Positions 56,967-64,000 of a stretch of 64,000 nt of DNA are shown here, piece after piece. The notes under the pieces were generated by a model that was not told the origin of the DNA, did no database searches, and saw only the letters and a program-made list of their open reading frames with translations. Position 1 is the stretch's first letter; the number at the start of each line of letters is the position of its first letter. Source of the DNA: Bacteroides reticulotermitis JCM 10512 (lineage in GTDB: Bacteria > Bacteroidota > Bacteroidia > Bacteroidales > Bacteroidaceae); NCBI RefSeq assembly GCF_000517545.1, contig NZ_BAIV01000019.1, positions 1 through 64,000 on the forward strand, read 5' to 3'. The position numbers and the translations under genes were made by a program.

Positions 56967-57737
56967 GGTAATATTAAGCAGGGTGTTCACTACTGACCAT
57001 CCTGCTATTGCAGGTGTTGCACTGTACACATCTACCACTGCGTGTACCTGATCATTTTTAATTTCCACTCTTTGTGTATCTCCTACAAAACCGGGAGTCG
57101 ACTGCATAGCGAACTGCATCTTTTCCGGTCCGACAGAAGCCAATGAAGCAGCAACAGCTACATTCACACGAGTTGGGAAAAGGTCGATAGCCTCTTTAGC
57201 ATTACCGGTAAATACCACTTTCTTCTCCGTCAACAAAGAGTTCTCATATACCGGAGTTCCTCTTAGCGCATAAGGGCTTTTCTCATTGAAGAAAGTAGCC
57301 GTAGCATTCCCCATTAAGAAAGCTGTGCGGAGTACGTCGAAACCTCCGGTAGCACCAGATACGATATGTACACGCGTATTGTTCGCTTTAGCAGTACTGA
57401 TCACTTCTTCGCGGAACTTCTCATCAGCCAAGGCGCCGATAGACAAGGTCACAACCGAAGTTCCGTTCTTCAAAGCAGGTAAAGCAAATTCTTTCATAGC
57501 AGCGGGCGAAGCAGCTTCTACCAGGTAGTCCGGCTTCAAAGCCAGCAGTTCTTCCATGGATGTACATACTTTGCATACTTTTCCATGTTGGTCCATTTTG
57601 CCGGCAAGACGCTCGGCTTTGGCGGTTGTACGCGAGTACACACCTACTAAGTCATAATCCGGCAATATGCCGCTGACAATTGCATCCGAAACAATTCCGG
57701 CCAACTGTCCACATCCTACAATTACTAATTTTTTCAT
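56949..57737 (-). CDS. Aspartate dehydrogenase-type oxidoreductase
   Basis: 262 residues from ATG 57737, where the Rossmann fold begins (MKKLVIVGCGQLAGIVSDAI). VEAASPAAMKEFALPAL, VVTLSIGALADEKF, VSGATGGFDVLRTA and TRVNVAVAASLASVG are typical of the DUF108/L-aspartate dehydrogenase family (NAD(P)-dependent aspartate oxidation, related to NAD synthesis). The frame stays open to 57899, but it crosses a -7 box only 6 bp upstream of this ATG. Specific substrate unproven. Confidence 0.82.
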   Translation of the reverse strand: MKKLVIVGCGQLAGIVSDAIVSGILPDYDLVGVYSRTTAKAERLAGKMDQHGKVCKVCTSMEELLALKPDYLVEAASPAAMKEFALPALKNGTSVVTLSIGALADEKFREEVISTAKANNTRVHIVSGATGGFDVLRTAFLMGNATATFFNEKSPYALRGTPVYENSLLTEKKVVFTGNAKEAIDLFPTRVNVAVAASLASVGPEKMQFAMQSTPGFVGDTQRVEIKNDQVHAVVDVYSATPAIAGWSVVNTLLNITSPLVF

Positions 57738-58054
57738 AAAGGCAAAGATACCGCTTATTCGCATAAACTCCAAAAAGACATTTAGTTGACCGGTGATTAT
57801 ATGTTCGTGAACTATTGTCCAACTGCCGAAGGAACCAGCGGGCGAGTGGGCTGGAACGAATTGTTCTCTGCCACCAATTTGTTTACTGAGTACTTGCATA
57901 TATGCCGAAAAAGAAGAATCTTTGTTGATTATCTATGTAGAGCATTGATTGTGATGAGTAGGCTGCGAGTATTATTTACTTTATTCGTTAATTAGGTAAA
58001 AGGTACCATCTCTTCGTATATTACATCAATTGGAACTCTAAAAAAGAATGATAC
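57738..58054. other. Intergenic region with the aspartate dehydrogenase promoter
   Basis: 317 bp between divergent genes. It holds the -7 box at 57743-57750. A 69-codon plus-strand frame (57786-57995) has no homology I know. I see no clear promoter for the polysaccharide lyase-like gene. Confidence 0.45.
57743..57750 (-). promoter_or_regulatory. -7 box almost touching the aspartate dehydrogenase start
   Basis: Minus strand TATCTTTG ends 5 bp before the ATG at 57737, so transcription would begin at or within a few bases of the start codon. Confidence 0.5.
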
Positions 58055-60801
58055 ATGAAACGAATCGGATTATTAGTTTGCTTTTTAACTTCCCTGAGCC
58101 TTTATGCGCAGCACATACCTTTACCCACATCCATGCCTCAAAACCATCCGCGGGTATTGACAACGCCCGATGGCAAAAAAGAGACCTGGGCCTTGATTCA
58201 AAAAGAAACCTGGGCTAAAGAAGTATTCGACGGTTTGAAGCAGCGTATCGACACATATACGCAGCGCACGGAAAAGGAACCGGACTGGCTACTCTCCCGA
58301 TTGGCCATGTATTGGAAGTCGCATGCCACCGATGTATATATAAAAGGAGAAAACTTCGATCATGCGGGAGGAGCGAAGGCTCCGGCTCCCACGGTGCGTT
58401 ATACCGGTACGCGCGGCACAACGGCAACCCATGGGCGCCCTAAACTGGAAGATGTCGTTCCGTACGACGATTCGGATGGCAATGTGACTTTCTGCAACAA
58501 TGCTTTGCCCGGCCGTCCGCTGGAAATCGTTCATCCGGCTAAGACTGGCCGAAATATTGAGAGCCTGAATTGCGAAATACTCGGTATTGCGCGTGATGCC
58601 GCTTTCCTTTATTGGATGACGGGAGAGAAACAATACGCCACACTTGCCGCCAATGTGTTTGATACGTATATGACGGGGATTTATTATCGGAATATCCCCG
58701 TCGACCTGAATCACGGACACCAGCAGACCTTAGTCGGAATGACCTCGTTCGAAGTCATACACGAAGATGCCTTGCATATCATTGTTCCACTCTACGACTT
58801 TCTCTACGATTACCTGAAAGTCAACTACTCCGCCCAAATGAATATATATGCCGACGCTTTCAAAAAGTGGGCGGACAATATCATTGCCAACGGAGTGCCT
58901 CATAATAATTGGGATTTGTTGCAGGCTCACTATATCATGAATGTCGGATTGGTGTTGGAGGACAATAAACAGTATGCCGACGGGAAAGGACGTGAATACT
59001 ACATCGACTATGTGTTGAACCAATCAAGCATTCGCCAATGGAGCCTTTCCAAACTAGCTAACTACGGTTTCGACTCCCAAACGGGAATCTGGGCGGAATG
59101 TCCCGGCTATAGCAGTGTTGTGATTAACGATTACGCCAATTTTGTGAATATATTCGACCGCAACCTACAATATGACTTGGTGAAGGCGATGCCCATACTT
59201 GCTAAAGCCGTAGCAACCACGCCTCAATACCTGTTTCCGAACCGGATGATTTGTGGCTTTGGCGATACGCATCCTACGTATCTAAAGTCGAACTTCTTTA
59301 TCCGAATGGTGCAGAATGCGCAAATGAATGGCAAAAAGGAACAGGAGAAATACTTCACCGCTTTACTGAAATGCTTAGATCCGAAAGCCGGGCAAAGTAT
59401 GGATGAGCCCCAAAGCGTTCGTGTATCGGTTAACTCCTTCTTTGACGAGAAACCTTTGGTTCTCGACCCCTCTGTGCAAGCCGGTAACCTGGAAGCTTAT
59501 GTCTCTCCCTTGTTCTATGCTCCGAATGTGTCGTGGTTGGTGCAGCGTAACGGGATGAATCCCCGCCACAGCCTGATGATCTCGCTGAATGGGAGTGAGG
59601 GGAACCATATGCACGCCAACGGCATATCGATGGAACTTTATGGCAAAGGATATGTGTTGGGCCTGATGCCGGTATCGGGCTGTCGCTGTACAGCGGATTG
59701 GATTATGCCGAATACTATTCTCAGTTTCCCAGTCATAACACAGTCTGCGTAGATGGAATATCCAGTTACCCGGTGATGAAGAGCAATCACGCTTTTGATC
59801 TGCAATCCTGCTTTCCGGCTTCTGCCGAACCGGGAAAAGAGTTTGCTTCGGTAACGTACAGCAATGTCGCTTTTCGGGAACCGGAGAGCCGTGCCGATCA
59901 AACTCGTATGATGAGTATTGTCACGACGGCAGCCGATGCAGGCTACTATGTAGATGTATTCCGTAGCCGGAAAGAGCGGGGAGGAGATAAGATGCACGAT
60001 TACTTTTATCACAACCTGGGACAAACCCTGACGCTGACAGCCGCCGACGGAAGCGATTTGAATCTGCAACCGACCGAAGAACTTGCTTTTGCCGGAGCTC
60101 ACCTCTATGCTTATTCCTACCTATATGATAAGAAAATGGTGGCAACAGGCAAGGATGTCAAAGCTACCTTCCGCATGACCATGAAAGAGGGAGATGACAT
60201 ATCCATGAATCTTTGGATGAAAGGAGAGCCGGAGCGTGAGGTGTTTACCGCTTTAGCCCCTATGACGGAAGGCTTGAGCCGTACGCCCGGTATGCCCTAT
60301 AATATCAAAGAGCAACCCACGCTCACTTTTGTAGCACGTCAACATGGCGAAGCCTGGAACCGTCCGTTTGTGGCTATCTACGAACCTAGCTCGGTGAAAG
60401 AGCCTTCCTCTATCCGGAAAGTGAGCTATTTCGACGCGGCCGAACAAACGCTAACTGATTTTGCGGGGATTTGTGTAGAAAATAAATCGGGGCGAATCGA
60501 TCATATATTTTCTTTATCCGATTGTTCAAAAACGGTGACTTATCAGGATATGCAGGTTCGTGCGGACTATGCTCTTGTAAGTAATGAATATGCAGAAAAC
60601 CGTACCCTGTTTTTAGGAAACGGTACGCTTTTAAAAGCTTCAGGGGTGAATATATTCGCTGATAAAGCCACCAATGTGCTGCTTGAAAAGAAAAACGGAG
60701 AATGGTATGTGACCGCTTCCGCCCCCTGCACAGTCGTTATCGGTAAGAAGAAAGTCCATGTCGGAACGACGGTTCATTCGACATTATTATTTATTCAATA
60801 A
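58055..60801 (+). CDS. Heparinase II/III-like polysaccharide lyase, frame broken
   Basis: ~915 residues when repaired. Signal peptide ends LSLYAQ. The N-terminal alpha/alpha toroid covers about 70-450 (WLLSRLAMYWKSHA, PHNNWDLLQAHYIMNVG, GIWAECPGYSSVVINDYANF, with possible catalytic Tyr/His/Asn). The rest is a beta-sandwich as in the Heparinase II/III family, starting with LMISLNGSEGNHMHANGISMELYG. The frame breaks near 59663 after GKGYVLG; one extra C gives PDAGIGLSLYSGLDYAEYYSQFPSHNTV. Substrate unknown, probably a uronic acid polysaccharide. Confidence 0.78.
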
Positions 60802-60942
60802 GCGTTGCCACCTCGTTCGAAGGTGGCAAAAAAGGTGCATATAGATGTGATGAAATAGTATAAATTTGCTATTTTTACAGCTTCTAATCGGTGTCTGGTC
60901 CGGTTAGAAGCTTTTTTGTTTAGTGCGAAATCAATAGACATT

Positions 60943-61484
60943 ATGAAAACAGGAAGAAGGGTTATCGCCATTCTCTTTTTTATTTTAGGAAGTATCTCGT
61001 CAGGGTATTCCCAGCGTGTAGCGATAAAAACAAATACATTAGGTTGGCTGACAGCAAGTCCCAATATCGAAGGGGAGTTTGTGCTGAGCAGCATTTCACG
61101 TTAGGCATGAGTGTCGCGGCGAATCCGCTTCGTACCGAGAAGCTTAAAACTACGTTTACCCATTTCCAGCCCGAAGTACGATACTGGATCAACCGTCCGA
61201 TGGTGAGTCATTTCGTGGGGCTTACCGCTTTTGCCAACAACTTTAATATGCGTTTTGACGATGTCAATCACCAAGGCGATGCGTTCGCTGCCGGATTTAC
61301 ATACGGTTACGCCTGGATTTTGAGTTCTCATTGGAACATCGAAGCAACTCTGGGGGTGGGCGTTCTGCATTATCGGCAGTTCAAATACGATGTGGGTACG
61401 GCAAAACCCGCTTCAACGAACGATCGGCGAACGATGCTCGCACCGATCAAACTAGGGGTGTCTTTCGCGTACATTCTTCGATAA
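60943..61484 (+). CDS. DUF3575 outer-membrane-like protein, frame broken
   Basis: ~180 residues when repaired. Signal peptide from ATG 60943 (MKTGRRVIAILFFILGSISSGYSQ); the frame is also open from a TTG at 60916. RVAIKTNTLGWLTASPNIEGEFVLS then HFTLGMSVAANPL, VRYWINRPMVSHFVGLTAFANNFN and LGVGVLHYRQ fit DUF3575, a family found beside Bacteroidales fimbria-like and surface clusters. The frame breaks near 61090. Ends 30 bp before the next gene, so a common operon. Confidence 0.78.
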
Positions 61485-61514
61485 ACCAAACGAATCATTG
61501 TAGACAAGGAAGAG

Positions 61515-63563
61515 ATGGAAAACAAAATAACACGTCATTGGTCAGCAGGAGTTTTTCTTTTATTAATGTTGGCATGTTGCGTCAATCTATCGGCTCAGCG
61601 CATACGTGTGCAAGGGCAGATAACCGATCGCAACGGCAAAGGTGTTCCGAATGCCAATGTTTTTAGTTCGGAGAAGAAAGAACGTATTGATATGTCCGAC
61701 GAAGATGGGCGGTACAGTGTGCTGGCCGATAAAAACGCGTCGCTGAAATTTACCTGTATCGGATACGAAGACTATACCGTGAAGATCGGAAATAAGCAAA
61801 TCATTGACGTGGTACTGAAAGAGGCGGTTTTTGCTCTGGATGAAGTTACGGTGATTTCCAAAGTGAAGAACAAGGTGGTTCCCGAACCGACCGATATTGA
61901 AATAAAGGGCAACTACTTCCACCTGAAAACCCGGGTACCTGTCCCGAAAGAGATGTTCAACTCACATCGGCGACTTATCCTTCAGCCCTCTATCTACGAC
62001 GTTACCGAAAAGAAACGTTTGTTGATGCAACCCGTGGTTTTCGATGGTGAAGACTATCACGTCAGCCAAAAACGTATGTATGATTACGAACCCGATCGTG
62101 ATCCGCTGAATGCCTATGTACGGGTAAAAGAAACCTCCACCCGGCAGGGTGATGTGATTGCTTATCACGATTCCTTGTATATCGAAAACCTGAAACACGA
62201 TTACCGTGCCGACGTTCACATAGCTATGGAGAACTATCGGAATATTGTCTATCGGGACTCTTTCTCGATAGCTCGGGGAACGGTCAACCCGTTGCGTTTC
62301 CTCGAATATAAGTTTTCGGCATTTAGCCTTACCGACGAGCGTTATATCCCGAAACCGATCATGCAACTGCGTGATACGAAAGGAGAAGTGAATCTTACTT
62401 TTCTGGTAGGTAAGGCCAGTCTGGACGATCGGAATCCCCGGAATCAAATCGAATTGAACCGTTTAAACAGCGAGTTGCGGGCGATCGAAAATAACCCCGA
62501 CGCTTCGCTTCGGAGTTTTCACATTGTCGGAATTGCCTCCCCCGATGGGGGTTATGAGAATAACCAGAAGTTGGCAGGGCTACGAACCGACAAAGCGTTG
62601 GAACGAATCCTTTCCCAACTGGACGCGTCTACACGCAAGGCATTGGAACTAAAGTCCGCCGCTCAGGTTGCTCCGTGGAAAGACGTTGTCGGATTGCTTC
62701 GGAAAGACGGGCTTGTGAAAGAAGCGGCAGAGATAGAAGGCCTGATCAAACAATATGGCGAACGCACCTACCGGTTGAACAAGGCTGTTAAGTCGACCTC
62801 TTATTACGATAAAATACTGTCTGTTTACCTGCCTAAATTACGTAAGGTGCAATACACTTATGGCTACTCCATCTTCCGTTCGCTGACCGACGAAGAGATC
62901 AAAGCGCTTTATCGGCAGAAACCGCATGACTTGACCCGCTTTGAATATTACCGACTTCTGGTTACGGCGGAAACGCAAGCGGAAAAAGAGAAATATGGCA
63001 AGGAAGCGATCGAAGCCTACGAAGGATTTACCTATGCAGCTAATGAACTTGCGGTGCTGAATATTGCCAGGGATACGCCCGATGCTTCCATTCTTGCCCC
63101 GTTTGTCGGTCGATCGGCTCCGGTGGAACTGCTGTCCAACCAAGCCATTGCCTTGTTACACGAGGGTAAATATATGAAAGCCGATTCGGTATTAACTCTG
63201 GCACCTGCCGGAACCGTTCCCGCCGATTTGGAAGCGATTGTACTCGCTATGTCGGGTAGCCATGAAGAAGCGTTTGAACGAGTCGCTTCGACCAGCCCTT
63301 TAAACGAAGTAGTGATGTTGCTGGCCATGAAGAAGAACGAGGAGGCTTGGGAGAAAGCTGTTAAGTTGAATGCCGGTTCGGCTAAAGAATATTACGTGAG
63401 AGCTATTGCTGCCAATCGGTTGGATAAGATCGGCGAAGCGATACTGAATATCGAAGCTGCGCTCTCCCTAGACCCTTCGCTGTTAGAGATTGCCCGGATA
63501 GACGGTGATATAATCGACCTCCTTCCGGAAGAACAGAAAATTAAAAACACCTTGGAAAAATGA
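61515..63563 (+). CDS. CarboxypepD_reg-like, OmpA-like and TPR-like multidomain protein
   Basis: 682 residues, signal peptide ending LSAQ. About 28-115: a CarboxypepD_reg-like domain (VQGQITDRNGKGVPNANVFSSEKK, IGYEDYTV). About 310-400: an OmpA-like peptidoglycan-binding segment (FHIVGIASPDGGYENNQKLAGLRTDKALERIL). The C-terminal ~200 residues are helical TPR-like repeats (EAYEGFTYAANELAVLNIA, ALLHEGKYMKADSVL, AILNIEAALSLDP). A plausible envelope-anchored scaffold working with its neighbours. Overlaps the next gene by 4 bp. Confidence 0.75.
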   Translation: MENKITRHWSAGVFLLLMLACCVNLSAQRIRVQGQITDRNGKGVPNANVFSSEKKERIDMSDEDGRYSVLADKNASLKFTCIGYEDYTVKIGNKQIIDVVLKEAVFALDEVTVISKVKNKVVPEPTDIEIKGNYFHLKTRVPVPKEMFNSHRRLILQPSIYDVTEKKRLLMQPVVFDGEDYHVSQKRMYDYEPDRDPLNAYVRVKETSTRQGDVIAYHDSLYIENLKHDYRADVHIAMENYRNIVYRDSFSIARGTVNPLRFLEYKFSAFSLTDERYIPKPIMQLRDTKGEVNLTFLVGKASLDDRNPRNQIELNRLNSELRAIENNPDASLRSFHIVGIASPDGGYENNQKLAGLRTDKALERILSQLDASTRKALELKSAAQVAPWKDVVGLLRKDGLVKEAAEIEGLIKQYGERTYRLNKAVKSTSYYDKILSVYLPKLRKVQYTYGYSIFRSLTDEEIKALYRQKPHDLTRFEYYRLLVTAETQAEKEKYGKEAIEAYEGFTYAANELAVLNIARDTPDASILAPFVGRSAPVELLSNQAIALLHEGKYMKADSVLTLAPAGTVPADLEAIVLAMSGSHEEAFERVASTSPLNEVVMLLAMKKNEEAWEKAVKLNAGSAKEYYVRAIAANRLDKIGEAILNIEAALSLDPSLLEIARIDGDIIDLLPEEQKIKNTLEK

Positions 63564-64000
63564 TCGGAATGTCGCGAATTACTATACTTGTCTGGACGTT
63601 GTTTGCTGCGGTTACTCTGCGTGCACAAGACTACGGTGCTTTGCAATATATGTTGCAGAAGAGACCTGCGAACGAGAAATTTACTACTAACCGATGGAAT
63701 GAACACCTCTTCCTCTCAGCCGGAATCGGGCCTTACCATCTGCTGTCGAATGCGGAAGAACGTGCTTCCGTTGGAATGAACGCTTATCTGTTCGTGGGCA
63801 AGTGGTTCACGCCCGTACACGGGCTTCGGCTGGGTGTGAATATGGCCTATATGCTACCAACTACTACAATTCTAAAATCAAACAGTTGGGTGGTAGCCTG
63901 GACTATTTGATGAATATGTCTGCGCTGGCTTACGGATACAACGAGAAGAGGGTGTTCGAACTGATTGGCGTGGCAGGTTTGGATGCGGGTTATTCGAGGG
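63560..64000 (+). CDS. Outer-membrane beta-barrel protein, 3' end outside window, frame broken
   Basis: Starts ATG 63560 (63569 also possible), overlapping the previous stop. Signal peptide MSRITILVWTLFAAVTLRAQ. NEHLFLSAGIGPYHLL and AYLFVGKWFTPVHGLRLGVNMAYM look like barrel strands. The open frame stops at 63910, but near 63853 one extra G (ATGGCTACC for ATGCTACC) restores TNYYNSKIKQLGGSLDYLMNMSALAYGYNEKRVFELIGV, still open at the window end. Third gene of the DUF3575 cluster; family not identified. Confidence 0.65.

Noticed and set aside
57786..57995. 69-codon open frame before the lyase-like gene
   Set aside because: No recognisable sequence features and no promoter or ribosome site.

Overview
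The window looks like a chromosomal segment of a gut Bacteroides. It has SusC/SusD pairs, lipoproteins with the Bacteroidetes lipobox, DUF1735/LamG surface proteins, ECF sigma/FecR pairs, and many promoters with the Bacteroidetes -7 box TAnnTTTG. Several gene groups (men genes, dps-oxyR, nigD-sigma-anti-sigma, pflB-pflA) recall the B. thetaiotaomicron BT47xx region; that comparison is from memory, not a search.

Layout. 1-6.7 kb: 3' part of a surface protein with a Fib_succ_major-type C-terminus, a FemAB-like transferase, a GH35 beta-galactosidase, a small lipoprotein and a GNAT acetyltransferase. 6.8-8.3 kb: LspA-like membrane protein and DUF488. 8.4-15.5 kb: menaquinone operon (HAD-hotdog, menF, menD, menB, menC, menE). 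15.4-31.7 kb: polysaccharide utilisation locus: ECF sigma, FecR, STN-type SusC, SusD, GH18, two DUF1735/LamG lipoproteins, DUF1573, GH29 and GH3. The likely target is a fucosylated host glycan (inference). 32.2-36.6 kb: dps and oxyR (divergent), a NigD-like lipoprotein, and an ECF sigma with an anti-sigma that appears to span both membranes. 36.6-39.6 kb: pflB-pflA. 39.9-40.2 kb: two tRNA-Ser genes. 40.2-42.7 kb: an AT-rich segment carrying a WG-repeat protein and ending in a copy of the tRNA 3' end. 42.7-47 kb: gene-poor DNA with diverged inverted repeats, a His/Met-rich small protein and mgtE. 47-50.3 kb: DUF3667, DUF1349, LuxR-type regulator, methyltransferase. 50.3-52.4 kb: pabA-pabB-pabC. 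52.5-55.9 kb: six-gene operon of small stress/housekeeping families. 56-57.7 kb: two convergent dehydrogenase-like genes. 58-64 kb: a heparinase II/III-like protein, then a DUF3575 / CarboxypepD-OmpA-TPR / outer-membrane barrel cluster that runs off the window.

Data quality matters here. I count 17 places where one missing base breaks an otherwise normal, conserved gene (menC, menE, pflB, GH35, fecR and others). All are deletions, mostly a G or C lost from a GG/CC run, and adding one base each time restores a length divisible by three. I treat these as assembly errors and annotate each gene over its full span as CDS, stating where the frame breaks.

The most interesting unexplained DNA is non-coding: three intergenic arrays of different self-complementary words repeated every ~22-23 bp, a ~150-bp diverged inverted repeat pair around mgtE, and the tRNA-Ser-bounded island.
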